Positions 22,919-35,498 of a stretch of 64,000 nt of DNA are shown one piece after another. Made by a program: the position numbers and the translations under genes. The stretch comes from Ptychodera flava (taxonomy: Eukaryota > Hemichordata > Enteropneusta > Ptychoderidae): positions 28,056,080 to 28,120,079 of the forward strand of contig NC_091929.1 in the NCBI RefSeq assembly GCF_041260155.1. Reading direction: 5' to 3'. The notes beneath the pieces were generated by a model. That model ran no database searches and had not been told where the DNA came from. It worked only from the letters and a program-made list of their open reading frames with translations. Every line of letters begins with the position of its first letter. Position 1 is the first letter of the stretch.

Positions 22919-24661
22919 CAAAAGTCAACGACACTCATTCCTCATTGTTCGTAGTTTGTGTCACAGGTTCCGATGAAATGTCCGTGGACTGTAAAATGCT
23001 CTCTCTTAGATTTCTTTCGAGACGGAGAACTTAGATATGTAATATCTAATTATAATATGTAAATGCTCTAGATCTAGTATGGCCATTTCAAACGAAGTCA
23101 TGGCAGTGACAATTGTCGATACGGATATTCGTAAATGGCCGCCTTTTCCAGTGTCGTCAGACATTTCCTCTTGGATATTCATATAGATAGACATAAAACT
23201 GCCCAAAATCCAATATGCCTTCAGGTAGCGTTGGACCCAAACCACTATACTTTTTTTCAAAGCAATTTTTCTCATCAGAGGTGTCATGAACCCCCCCCCC
23301 CATTATATAAACAGAGACAATCTAAAGTTAAGTATGGTAGCAATAGTTTCCTCCAAGGATGAAGGGATACATTTCTGAGGTAGAAAACCTCAATTTTGGT
23401 ATTAATGATAAAAATCAATTTAAGTCAAAAACTTGATAACACTTTATGAAATTTTATAACCCATTTGAATAAGAGAATATGTACAAAAAATACGAAAATT
23501 TTGTTTTACGTTGTCTATTCTCTTCGAGGGTTGAAAGACTGACATTCAACATAGGGATAAAAATCATGATAAGCAAAACCGAAACGACTCTTATTCAAAA
23601 TGTAATAACTTTATCGCCAAGCAAAATTGTCGTTTTCTATAGGATTTGAAGAACATAGCGTAAAAAATCACAAAATCTGACCCAGCCAGAGTGGAATTTT
23701 TTTTTGAGATGTTGAACACTGGAGGAGCCAGGAAGTCGGGTGATTAGCATAAATTCGCATAAATTTACACTAATCTTTGGTGAACAAATAAATAAAATTG
23801 AATTAATCTTTCCAAAAAGTTATTTTGAGCAAAGTGCACTGTGTTTATATGTGCAACGCCACCCTAAGATTAATAATCTTCATGATCGAGTTTAAGTAAC
23901 TTCACACCGTCTTTGGGTTGCTTTTAAGAGCTAATGTACTTCGGTTATGGTTTTTACCGACACTGAAATTGTAACAAAACTTTTTTGGTCTTCTACATGT
24001 GTGAGCAAATTTTGAAGTCCTTGGAGTAAATTGATAAGTTTGAGCTTAAATTTGCAACGTCTTGTTTTGAATGTCTGTTTTTGTTTTCGCTTTTCAGATT
24101 GTCCCGAACAGATTTGAGACAGCGATAACTACTACCGTAAACATACAAATATCAACAATTTAGGTAATTTATTTCTACAATACCGTACTTTGAATGACCC
24201 TAGATTTACATTCTTGATCATGAAATAGATTGGTGGGAAAGTTTAAGAAAAGTTGCAAATTTCCTGTTTTGAGGCGCACACCGTACCAATACAGTATGGT
24301 CATCACAGAAAGTCCACATCTGGATAAAGTGAACTTGACGCAACTTGACGTGACTTGTATGTCAACATGACCGCTATATGCATTCAGTACAAGAGGGGGC
24401 TTGAACATGAAACACTCAGACAAAGAAGATATTCTTTGCAAAATTGACATCTCTAAATTTATTATCCAGAGAGACAAATTCAATACGTATTGCAACTCTA
24501 AAAGAATACAATATCATAATATACTGTAATGAATATGCATAACAAAATATGTTGTCGATTGTGAAGTTAGAGAAAGGATAAAATATCCAGACGACATTTG
24601 CACCCATCTTCGATTAAAATTCAACTTGGAACGTCTCCGTCAACCCTAAAACTCGGTGAAA
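22918..24661. other. Intergenic sequence downstream of ILP-2
   Basis: AT-rich and shared almost base for base with unit 3 (38253-40002). Minus-strand frames at 23006-23287, 24175-24495 and 24416-24607 have no recognisable domain and change between units. No gene is supported. Confidence 0.5.
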
Positions 24662-24667
24662 TTTATT
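24662..24667 (-). terminator. Putative poly(A) signal of ILP-2
   Basis: AATAAA on the minus strand, only about 70 bases after the stop. A stretch of about 345 bases present in units 1 and 4 between stop and signal is missing here. Confidence 0.4.
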
Positions 24668-24734
24668 TCATAAGTAAATGTGTACTTGAAATACATCAAA
24701 CACATATTTGATACCGATTGCGAATCATTTCGGA

Positions 24735-25647
24735 TTATGATCCAAATAGGGACAAGAATAAGGCTAACTCTTCCTGGATTTCGTCACAACAGTACTGAAT
24801 CTTCCGCTGCAAAGAGCAGCGACTGTGGCAACATTCATCGATAATGCCCCGCTGTATCTTGTTCCTTGGACTGGTTGTAGTTGGTATAAACGATGACGCA
24901 AGACGTTTGTTGACCGTGACTCCTTATTTTAAAAAAGTGAAAAAGAAGAAAGATAAGTGGGTGCCAAATAAAAAATTTTCTCTCCATAAAGTAAACACAA
25001 TATTTCCTAAAAATAAAGTACCCATTGTGAGTTATTAAAATACTGTCAAATTATACTTGTCGCGTTTGATGAAACAAGTTTGCAAATCAGAAAACTAAAA
25101 AAGTATGTTAATTTAACCTGTTACAAGCTTTACTTTACACTTGTGTAAGTAAGACAGATCGTGCCTCGAAATTGATTGAAATGTGAACCAAACTACTACA
25201 GTAGTATTTGATTTTATCTTACCACTGAGAAAATGTTTAGATTTACTGAAAGTTTATTAATAAGGTGATACCTTAGAAGTCAGCATATACAATTATCGCG
25301 TCAGTGCTATTAGTTTCTCACAAACCACGGCGATTGACATAAATGCTGTTAAACGCAGGTGTATTTTGCTTCGGTTGGTAGAGATATACACACTATCGAG
25401 CGAAGTAAATGCCAAAGTTATCAAAGGGTTCCTCTGATAAAAATCAAAACACACCTTGATCGGTAGCGTAGCATCCCCTACATATGAACGACATGCTTTC
25501 TATCAGGAGACTGCAATCCAAGTCCCTCCTGCCTTTGGCTGAATTGCTGTAATCACCGTCTCCCGGTAGTAGATCAGTGCGTACTTGTCCAATCGCAAAC
25601 GCCACCAACAGGGCAGTCGAGAGAAGAAAGGCTCGCACTAGAATCAT
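24735..25647 (-). CDS. ILP-2, insulin-like peptide with eight cysteines (two coding exons)
   Basis: 126-residue secreted prepropeptide. Minus-strand exons: 25455-25647 and 24735-24922; the 532-bp intron starts GTGTGT and ends AAG, phase 1. The signal peptide matches ILP-1 over the core FLLSTALLVAFAIG. GRR (39-41) just before the B chain could be an extra processing site. B chain: DLDCSLLIESMSFICRGC, with C45, C56, C59. K70-R71 and KIQR (86-89) bracket an 18-residue C-peptide. The A chain begins GIIDECCHSRC and has C95, C96, C100, C109, C110, a full CC-x3-C-x8-CC. 'GI(I/V)xxCC' is the classic start of insulin A chains. The protein is identical to ILP-3. A paracrine or hormonal ligand role is inferred from the family. 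Confidence is high for family and exon structure, none for physiology. Confidence 0.9.
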
Positions 25648-25664
25648 GTTCGCAGAGGTTCTGT

Positions 25665-27006
25665 CTATTGATAGTAAAATAATGCAATGAAGTCAGAAAC
25701 TCAAACTTTTCTATCATTTTCTTTTTTCTATCCTCTGCCTGTGTTCCCCTGCCTAGTGGAATTTTATTAAGTTATGTCTTCTAAACAGGGCATGTATTTT
25801 CTGTAACGGTGGGCCTACCTAAGTAAACGACCGTTCTGTCTATACTCAGCTTTCTGTCTCTGCTGCCTGCTCGGATCTCTGACCGCTCGCTTGACTGTCC
25901 GTCCGTATGAGCAAACGTGCACTGGTCAGGCTGCCTTAAAGCCACAAAGTCGGCCATTTTTCAGGATGAATTTTGTTTGATACGAAATACAATTTGTATT
26001 GTTTTACATGTTGACAGATACTAAATAAATTGGTGACCATGAATATATACGACCCCGGTTTTAGAAAAATTAAATGAAACCATCGCGAGAATGAATTAAT
26101 AGTGAATTCATTTTCGCGATGGTTTCAATTATTGTGTCTAAATCTAGGGTTGAATATATGCATGGTCATAAATTCATTCAGTATCTTTCAACATGTCAAA
26201 CAATAGAAAGAGAATTTCGTATCAAACAAAATTCATGAAAAATTGCCAAATTTGTCCCTTGAAGGTAGTATGCACCTCAAAATTTAAAAACCCACTTTCG
26301 CAAGGAAACTTTCAACCAATATCTTTCAAAGGAAAAAAAATAAAACTCGGGGAGTAACGGTGCAAATTTTGTTACGGTGGAAACAAATACTTTACCCACT
26401 ACTTGAAAATCAAAATGGCCGCCATTCGTTTCTTCGATTACAACAAAACTAAGATTACGAAGATTTCAAAATGAGCCCCAAACAAGCGGTACACGAGAAA
26501 AGTATTGTTAAATGAATTGTAAAATTTTAGTGCAAAATTTTACCAATTTTTTATTAATATTTTTCTGTGATGTTTTGATAATTTTGAACCAAATGGACAT
26601 CAAATTTCATTGGCTACAGTTTTTTTCTCAAAATTGACTTTGGCGCTCAAAGGGTTAATGCCTATCTTTTCTTTGCGGTAACATAATTTAGCACATGATT
26701 ATCGCCAGACGAAAATTGTCCTGTTTGTTATCGCCTGATTGTCATCAATCCTAAAGATAATGAACGAGTTTCAGTCACTTCACTTCAAAAAACCAAACAC
26801 AGAAACTACTACATTTTCGTGATTTTTATGACACACTGAGAAGTAAAAACATTCTTCAGAATTTCAGTACGGGTCGATTCACTGTACCTGTATAATTTGT
26901 TCGTCTGCCTCTCTCTTTCTTCGGGTTCTCTTCGTCTGTGAGTGGATTGCAGTCTAGCGGTGCGCCGGTACAGTTCTAGGAACGCTAGTTCGCCCTTTAT
27001 TTTATT
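25665..27006 (-). promoter_or_regulatory. Candidate 5'UTR intron, 5'UTR exon and promoter of ILP-2
   Basis: Minus-strand acceptor-like ATCAATAG ends at 25665; donor-like CAG|GTACAG is at 26888/26887; the TATA-like AATAAAATAAAG is at 26996-27006. The intron would be about 1.2 kb here against 340 bp in ILP-1 because of the foldback MITE and neighbouring insertions. This is inferred from motif order and conservation. Confidence 0.3.
25934..26265. mobile_element. 332-bp foldback MITE upstream of ILP-2
   Basis: Nearly the whole element is an imperfect palindrome: CCTTAAAGC...TGAATTTTGTTTGATACG pairs with CGTATCAAACAAAATTCA...CCCTTGAAGG, meeting at ACCATCGCGA/TCGCGATGGT and a GAATT-rich loop. Copies occupy the same place in units 3 and 4 but not unit 1. 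It would lie within the candidate 5'UTR intron. Confidence 0.85.
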
Positions 27007-27008
27007 CT

Positions 27009-27260
27009 GTGGGGTTATCTGAAGTAATAGAACTCAATTTGGCTGACAGGTTGAGTCAGATGTCACCTTCGCACGCAGAGAAGTTGGTCAAGACGACCAT
27101 TATTGATCCGTATCACTTGCCGATGAGAAGAAAACCGCGAAGTGTGGCTTTGAGCAGCGTACAAAGTGCTCTGTATCACGAACTATACAATAACAACAGT
27201 TCCGGCACCCTCAACCATATGTTACCGATCATGATTGGCAGTTTGCATAAGGCACGTTGA
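27009..27260 (+). other. Conserved plus-strand open frame, unrecognised, probably not a gene (unit 2)
   Basis: 83-codon frame from ATG, containing LSQMSPSHAEK and DPYHLPMRRKPRSVALSS. It is immediately upstream of the ILP promoter candidate on the other strand. Differences from unit 1 are mostly amino-acid changing, so protein constraint is doubtful. Confidence 0.35.
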
Positions 27261-27273
27261 AATGAGTCCATTT

Positions 27274-27921
27274 AAGGTAGAATGCGCCCCGGGGATACAA
27301 AATGGAGTCAAAAATTTTTCTTCATAGAGTTAACACAGGGATGGCAGCCATTTTGAATTTTGAATATCGGTAAATCTTGGGTAATTTGTATCTCTGGTAC
27401 CAAAATTTGCACAATGACCACCGATTCTTATTCTTGATTGATAGAATTGGAATTTGATAAAGATAGAATGACTCTCGGCAACAAATGAAAATCGAAAATG
27501 TCATTTTTCTTCTATAGAGTTAACACTGGTATGGCAGCCATTTTGAATATTGAATAGCTGTAAATCTTGGGTAATTTGTTTCTCTAGTATCAAAATTTGC
27601 ACAGTTATCCCCGATTTTATTCTTTTTGAAAGAGAATGGTGGAAAGATTCCTTGAACACGATTGGAATAATTGGGATAACTGGATTTTCATATTTTGCAA
27701 ATTTCTCAAAAGTGTTAGGTGCCATATAGCTGAATGTTGCAATATTGCAAATTACAATAAAAACAAGTGTGTAATGTATAAAGAAAAGAAGATGAGATAA
27801 CATTTGTAGATTAAATCGTCATTACTTCATCATCCACTTATCCTAATTAGTTCAAATCGTGTTCTTGAGGAAAGTTTGAGCAAAAGCTGAAGTCTTTCAT
27901 TTTCCAGGCGCATGCTGCCTT
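27274..27921. repeat. MITE pair of the AAGGTA...TGCGCC family (unit 2)
   Basis: Same structure and position as 11146-11789, with degenerate inverted ends AAGGTAGAATGCGCC and GGCGCATGCTGCCTT. Confidence 0.6.
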
Positions 27922-28023
27922 CAAAAGCTCAAGTACCCACGGGCATTTAAAGCATTGCATTTTGGCCAAATGTACGTCAAAGATTTCGTGGTTTTTTTGC
28001 GAAATCATATTTTCGCCTTCGTC

Positions 28024-28177
28024 TAGCGAAGTACTTGAAGTTCCCCTTTCCCTTGGTTGTCTGGGTGCAGTAAGTACCGTACGCGGAAGTGACGTCTAAG
28101 TGAGGGCGCTAAACAGGAAGTGAAAAACACGAAAAAGGAGGTAACACAAATGGTTGGCGTACGTTCTCAGTTGTCTG
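28024..28177 (-). pseudogene. ILP-5-type 3' stub at the unit 2/3 junction
   Basis: Same truncated gene end as at 11894-12047, ending at TTGTCTG (28177) and followed at once by ACAAGCTTC of unit 3. Confidence 0.85.
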
Positions 28178-28908
28178 ACAAGCTTCATTAGAGCAACTGC
28201 AAAGCGTTGTCACGTTACAGTGAAAAAAATGGATCGAGGCGTGTGCAATACAGTTACTGGTTTCTTCCGCCTCATGGTTTCAGTCCTGGACTCCTGTGAC
28301 ACCAATTTCCCAATGTTCATACATTAATACATGGTAAATGTCCACTTTGTGGTCACCTTTCATCTGGCAGATTACCGTTTACTGATGAACAATCATGATA
28401 TTCAAGTTCTGCACTCTAATGGAAAAATAAATTACAGCTTTCACTAGGCATCACCGTTTTATTGAACATAAAGCAGATATGAAACTAAAGAGACATAAAA
28501 AGTTTGTTTCCAGCAATGGGGAGAAAGGATTGCCGACTGACTGGAGCTGTATCTGCAAATTGCCACCAAAAAAGTCTTAATTTACAATGAAGGAGGACAT
28601 ACACGATTAGAACCCTCATATACCAAAACGAGGCTTTGAACCTTTCCCGACGTACACGATTAGAACCCTCATATACCAAAACGAGGCCTTGAACCTTTCC
28701 AGGTCAGGTGCACAGTGTCGCTGTTCCAAGTTTGTTGAAAGCACTTAAACATGCCTATTCCCATCACTTGAAGATCCCTACAAAACTTGAACGACATGAA
28801 GGTGACTTTGACAACTAGTTCCGCTAAAAAATTGCGCAATAAAGAAAATTGATTTTTACAGATCACTTGACCTAAGTGTGAAGTGTAGGCCTCAGCGATG
28901 TGTCCCAA

Positions 28909-31499
28909 TACGGCGCGCCAAATGTTTCAAAAATATTTATCGATTCAGTGCAAAAATAAACTGTTTTTCTCAATTGAAATAAAAATTCGGTCTCATTGGG
29001 AAGGAAATAAGTAAGAAAAGTATAATTAAAAAATAAAAGACAGAAATGCCATTTAATACTTCATTTTAACTTGAGAAAAAATCTTTTAAGCGTAATTAGG
29101 AAATAAACAATTTTCAACGATTTGAAAAAGTCATACATCCATACTTATCGACATACATACACGTATAATAGTTCGCGAAAAAGGTGCAATGAGTGCTGAT
29201 TTTACAAAAAGAAAAATATGTTATACGTCCAAAAAATTCACAAGAAAATCACTAAAAATCACTACTACCACTCGGAAAAAATAGTACAAAAATAAAAACG
29301 TGACCCACATACAGAAAATAATTGTAAAAGAATCAGACAAAAAAAGCCATGCACACATAAAATTATTTATGTACTTCAGAAAATTAAAAAGTACTACGTC
29401 TCATAATAAACGTATTATAGATTATCAAAAATATAATATGAATCACCAGCCGCTTTGACAGTAAAGAGAGAAAATCAGAGAAAAAATTCGGCAGTGATGG
29501 CTCTAGACAAAAGTGGATCTCATCTACAAAAAAATAAAATAAAATAAAATAAAAACGAAAAAAATAAAAAAATGCCATGAACAGAGATACAAAAAAAAAC
29601 CGCGTAGGCCTGTGGAAAGAAAAAAATAAATGAGGACTCGCCACAGCAAAAAAAAAAAAAAAAAAGGAAAAAGAAAAAACAAGAAAAAAACAAGCACTCG
29701 CCAAAGAAAAAAAACAAGCCCGAAATTACAATTATTTTATTCAAAAAACTCATGGTTCACGTTTCCTTCGATCGATGAATCCCCAACAGCGGGGAATCCG
29801 ATCACCACATATTGACGAAATATTAATCGAGCATTTCAGTGATAACGTGACATCTTGAAACCTAGCTCTGTTTGGCTGGGCCCTGCTCTACTTGAAACCA
29901 TACTTGATGAAATGAAGTGGGCAATATCACCTAAAGAACGTCCAAGTTAAGAGTAAATAGTTCCAGAGAGTCAAGTTAACTGAGCCAATTTCAGGCAGTC
30001 CACAGGTAAGATCACGAGCGAGACGTACAACCCATGACCCTTCATAGCAACACTGCGAACATATCGATGCCTTAGGCGCGGTATGGCAGGGAGCCCACTG
30101 CAGGCCTTCCACCGAGCCGCACTGTCATCGCCGTTTGGCCGACATGATTTATACACAGTTTTATACGTGTGGTTCGATACATCGGGTTCAAATACCATGA
30201 TAATAAACCACCTCGTTGTTTGCTAATTCCTCGTCTATCCTCAAAGATCACCCAAATCATGATAAAATGGATAGTTTTGAAGAAATCTGCTGCGTGTTGA
30301 GAGAACGTCCATCGCTTTCTGTGTTCGACAAGACAAGCGACGCAACTGTACAAGCCTTACCTTACGACTACGAGTATGGCGAGAGTGTCCGGCCTTCGCA
30401 ACGCCAGACACTCTCACTATACTCGCAGGGCTAGACTGGCACATACACGACATGTCGATCCCCATTGCAGAAATCTTTATATCCACACAGTCCAATATAT
30501 GGAGCTACGATATTTGTGCAGTAGCCTATACATAGCTCTTGGTGGCAGGGCAGGGCTGTGAGTTACCGGCGTTATACGGCCTGGCCGTATAACGCGCGGT
30601 GTTATACGGCCTGGCCGTATCCGGTAACTCACAGCCCGGCCTTGCTGCGGTTCCGTAGCCCTACCACTCCCTTTGCTGGTTGTGTTGAGCTACAGTATAC
30701 AGAGAAATAGCGGCTGCTTGATCAGTGTTTGTCAGTCGGGCGTGTTCGCGTTCTACAGGTACTAAACCCACGGGATACGTGTGTGGTTCGATACATAGCG
30801 GCCGCTGCTAGCTTTGCATGGCAGGGCTGTGTACGTTTACCGGCGTCATACGGGAGGCCGTGTCACGCCGGTAACACACAGCCCTACCATGCAGAACTAG
30901 GCCGCAGCGTGCTGCATGGTATGCAATTTTACTATGCATACCCACACGGCGGCCGCTGTGTATCGAACCACACGTAACCGTGGGCTAGCGGCAAGCCATC
31001 GTTTTGTTGGGGTTTGGGCACAGACTGTCTATGGTTTGGGAGAGGCGGCCCTACACTTTACAGCGAGGGGATCGCTGGTTGCCGGCGTGTAGGCCTACTG
31101 TACTAGCGACGGGACCGCCGGCCGCTGGCTTACCACTTCGAGTGTACATTGGAGCCAGGGGACCGCTGGCAGCCGACGAACCACCACGAGTGTTTTGTCC
31201 ACTTTTAACAAAAACTGGTAACTGTTTAATATAGAATGGGACGTGTCGGTAACTTGGACGTCCATGAGATGATATTGAAGACTAGAAGCTGAGAGTTATC
31301 GCTGAAATACCCCAAATATCATGTCCAACATCCGAGTGTGATGATCCCAAACCCTCTGGCATTAAACTGTAACAATCATGACGTTGACAATTATTCAATT
31401 TTCATGTTGGGCTTTTTCTGCAGGGTGTCCCACTCTGTTTTCTTTTCTCGAACGGGCCTCTTTTTTTTCTACTGAGTTTTTTTTTTTTTTTTTTGGTAG

Positions 31500-31531
<32 letters not shown>

Positions 31532-32097
31532 GTAACCTCGCTTTGGTTTTTTTTCCAAGCTGACCTCGTTTTGGTTTCTTTACAGCCTCAACGCCGGCGC
31601 GATCTCGGTCGACTTTTCAATTGTGATTCTCTTTCTTTTTTTAGTCAGACCTGATGGTGGTTCGTTTTGTTTATTGTAGTAGTGCAAGTACTATTTGTGG
31701 TTTGTGTTTTAATCATTTCAATATTTTTTGTGTGTGCTTGATCTTTTTCTTTTTTCCCTTATAATCAGCATTCATTGCACCTTTATATCAAATACACGTG
31801 TATGTGTACGTCAATAAGTATGGGAGTGTGGTATTTCCAATTTTTGAAAAGTTTATCTTCTCATTACGGTTTAAAGAATATTTTACAATTAAGCATTACA
31901 TAACATTCTGCCCTTTTTTGCAATAATACTTTTCTCGTTTATTTTCTTCCGTAATTCCATCGAATTTTTATTTCAATCAAGAAAGGCGGTTGCCCGTCAT
32001 CTGTATCTGTACAGGCACATTCAAATATTTAATGACACGTATTTTCAAATGAATGCTATTTTTATGAAAAGGTACATTAATAAAATGCAATGATATG
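28909..32097. mobile_element. TACGG element E3, left part (interrupted by E4)
   Basis: This copy is closest to E1 and inserted at the same site: left flank GTCCCAA (28902-28908). It is split by E4 near its right end; its remaining right terminus is at 35499-35620, followed by GTCCCAA (35621-35627). The 7-bp duplication therefore flanks the complete E3. The shared site shows that E1 and E3 descend from a single insertion copied with the unit. Confidence 0.85.
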
Positions 32098-35000
32098 TAC
32101 GGCGCGCCAAATGTTTCAAAAATATTTATCGATTCAGTGCAAAAATAAACTGTTTTTCTCAATTGAAATAAAAATTCGGTCTCATTAGGAAGGAAATAAG
32201 TAAGAAAGTATAATTAAAAAATAAAAGACAGAAATGCCATTTAATACTTCATTTTAACTTGAGAAAAATCTTTTAAGCGTAATTAGGAAATTAACAATTT
32301 TCAACGATTTGAAAAAGTCATACATCCATACTTATCGACATACATACACGTAAAATAGTTCGCGAAAAAGGTGCAATGAGTGCTGATTTTACAAAAAGAA
32401 AAAAGAAAAATATGTTGTACAGTGATACGTCCAAAAAATTCACAAGAAAATCACTAAAACCCACTACTACCACTCGGAAAAAATAGTACAAAAATAAAAA
32501 CGTGAACCACATACAGAAAATAATTGTAAAAGAATCAGACAAAAAAAGCCATGCACACATAAAATTATTTATGTACTTCAGAAAATAAAAAGCACTACGT
32601 CTCATAATAAACGTATTATAGATAATCAAAAATATAATATGAATCACCAGCCGCTTTGACAGTAAAAGAGAAAAATCAGAGAAAAAATTCGGCAGTGATG
32701 GCTGTAGACAAAAGTGGATCTCATCTACAAAAAAATAAAATAAAATAAAATAAAACGGAAAAAATAAAAAATGCATGAACAGAGATAAAAAAAACCGCGT
32801 AGGCCTGTGGAAAGAAAAAAATAAATGAGGACTCGCCACAGCAAAAAAAAAAAAAAAAAAAAAAAAAGAAAAAAGAAAAAACAAGAAAAAAAACAAGCAC
32901 TCGCCACAGAAAAAAAACAAGCCCGAAATTACAATTATTTTATTCAAAAAACTCATGGTTCACGGTTCCTTCGATCGATGAATCCCCAACAGCGGGGAAT
33001 CCGATCACCACATACTCCAATGTTTGACGAAATATTAATCGAGCATTTCAGTGATAACGTGACATCTTGAAACCTAGCTCTGTTTGGCTGGGCCCTGCTC
33101 TACTTGAAACCATACTTGATGAAATGAAGTGGGCAATATCACCTAAAGAACGTCCGAGTTAACAGTGAATAGTTCCAGAGAGTCAAGTTAACTGAGCCAA
33201 TTTCAGGCAGTCCCACAGGTCAGATCACGAGCGAGACGTACAACCCATGACCCTTCATAGCAACACTGCGAACATATCGATGCCTTAGGCGCGGTATGGC
33301 TGGGAGCCCACTGCAGGCCTTCCACCGAGCCGCACTGTCATCGCCGTTTGGCCGACATGATTTCTACATAGTTTTATACGTATGGTTCGATACATCAGGT
33401 TCAAATACCATGATAATAAACCACCTCGTTGTTTGCTAATTCCTCGTCTATCCTAAAAGATCACCCAAATCATGATAAAATGAATAGTTTTGAAGAAATC
33501 TGCCGTGTGTTGAGAGAACGTCCATTGCTTTCCGTGTTCGACAAGACAAGCGACGCAACTGTACAAGCCTTACCTTACGACTACGAGTATGGCGAGAGTG
33601 TCCGGCCTTCGCAACGCCAGACACTCTCACTATACTCGCAGGGCTAGACAGGCACATACACGACATGTCGATCCCCATTGCAGAAATCTTTATATCCACA
33701 CAGTCCAATATATGGAGCTACGATATTTGTGCAGTAGCCTATACATAGCTCTTGGTGGCAGGGCAGGGCTGTGAGTTACCGGCGTTATACGGCCTGGCCG
33801 TATAACGCCGGTGTTATACGGCCTGGCCGTATCCGGTAACTCACAGCCCGGCCTTGCTGCGGTTCCGTAGCCCTACCACTCCCTTTGCTGGTTGTGTTGA
33901 GCTACAGTATACAGAGAAATAGCGGCTGCTTGATCAGTGTTTGTCAAGTCGGGCGCGTTCGCGTTCTACAGGTACTAGTGAAAACGTTGCCTCGAATTTA
34001 AACGGAGTGTTTCAGCCCGAGTATTTTTGCCTTTGCCACACTCCGTTTAGAGGCTAAACCCACGTGATACGTGTGTAGGTTCGATACATAGCGGCCGCTG
34101 CTAGCTTTGCATGGCAGGGCTGTGTACGTGTTACCGGCGTTATACGGGAGGCCGTGTCACGCCGGTAACACACAGCCCTGCCATGCAGAACTAGGCCGCA
34201 GCGTGCTGCGTGGTATGCAATTTTACTATGCAATACCCACACGGCGGCCGCTGTGTATCGAACCACACTTAACCGTGGGCTAGCGGCAAGCCATCGTTTT
34301 GTTGGGTTTGGGCACAGACTGTCTATGGTTTGGGAGAGGCGGCCCAACACTTTACAGCGAGGGGATCGCTGGTTGCCGGCGTGTAGGCCTACTGTACTAG
34401 CGACGGGCGGTCCGCCGGCCGCTGGCTTACCACCTCGAGTGTACATTGGAGCGAGGGGACCGCTGGCAGCCGACGAACCACCATGAGTGTTTTGTCCACT
34501 TTTAACCAAAACTGGTAACTGTTTAATATAGAATGGGACGTGTCGGTAACTTGGACGTCCATGATGTGATATTGAAGACTAGAAGCTAAGAGTTATCGCT
34601 GAAATACCCCAAATTTCATGTCCATCATCCGAGTGTGATGATCCCAAACCCTCTGGCATTAAACTGTAACAATCATGACGTTGACAATTATTCAATTTTC
34701 ATGTTGGGCTTTTTCTGCGGGGTGTCCCACTCTGTTTCCTTTTCTCGAACGGGCCTCTTTTTTTTCTACCGAGTTTTTTTTGGTAACCTCTTTTTTTTTT
34801 TTTTTTTGTAACCTCGCTTTGGTTTTTTTTCCAAGCTGACCTCGTTTTGGTTTCTTTACAGCCTCAACGCCGGCGCGATCTCGGTCGACTTTTCAATTGT
34901 GATTCTCTTTCTTTTTTTAGTCAGACCTGATGGTGGTTCGTTTTGTTATTTGTAGTAGTGCAAGTACTATTGGTGGTTTTGTTTTAATCATTTCAATATT

Positions 35001-35492
35001 TTTTGTGTGTGCTTGATTTTTTTTCTTTTTTCCCTTATAATCAGCATTCATTGCACCTTTATATCAAATACACGTGTATGTGTACGTCAATAAGTATGGG
35101 AGTGTGGTATTTCCAATTTTTGAAAAGTTTATCTTCTCATTACGGTTTAAAGAATATTTTACAATTAAGCATTACATAACATTCTGCCCTTTTTTGCAAT
35201 AATACTTTTCTCGTTTATTTTCTTCCGTAATTCCATCGAATTTTATTTCAATCAAGAAAGGCGGTTGCCCGTCATCTGTATCTGTACAGGCACATTCAAA
35301 TATTTAATGACACGTATTTTCAAATGAATGCTATTTTTATGAAAAGGTACATTAATAAAATGCAATGATATGGACGAAAGAACTTTTTCTTTATTATTCA
35401 TACACGTTTAAGACTTGTTTTTAGAAAGAAAATTTGACAGTTTATTTTTACTCTATGACGATAAATATTTTTGAAACATTTGGCGCGCCGTA
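32098..35492. mobile_element. TACGG element E4, inserted into E3
   Basis: Complete 3395-bp copy with TACGGCGCGCC ends, flanked by GATATG on both sides (32092-32097 and 35493-35498), a 6-bp duplication of E3 sequence. It carries the 79-bp optional module (33978-34056), the palindromic core and the A-rich/T-rich arms. No transposase frame was found. Confidence 0.87.
33978..34056. repeat. Optional ~79-bp module with inverted repeat (E4 copy)
   Basis: AAACGGAGTGT and ACACTCCGTTT face each other inside it. It is bounded by CTA on each side and missing from E1 and E3. Confidence 0.7.
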
Positions 35493-35498
35493 GATATG

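Larger units (their letters stand above)
12048..28177. repeat. Tandem duplication unit 2 (contains ILP-2)
   Basis: Second unit, 16.1 kb because about 8.15 kb of TACGG-type elements sits between its left block and the rest. From about 21500 to 28177 it is almost identical to unit 3 (36850-43532), much closer than either is to units 1 or 4. Confidence 0.85.

Noticed and set aside
22608-22934. Arg-Glu-repeat proteins across the CT tracts
   Set aside because: Translation of a dinucleotide microsatellite.
24416-24607. 63-residue minus-strand frame (MGANVVWIFYPFSN...) in all units
   Set aside because: It lies across the conserved AATAAA and 3' flank of the ILP genes, has no domain, and its downstream frame changes between units.
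27009-27260. 83-residue plus-strand frame repeated in units 1-3 as a possible divergent gene
   Set aside because: Most differences between copies change amino acids, the unit 4 copy has stops, and no domain is recognised. It is kept only as a low-confidence feature.
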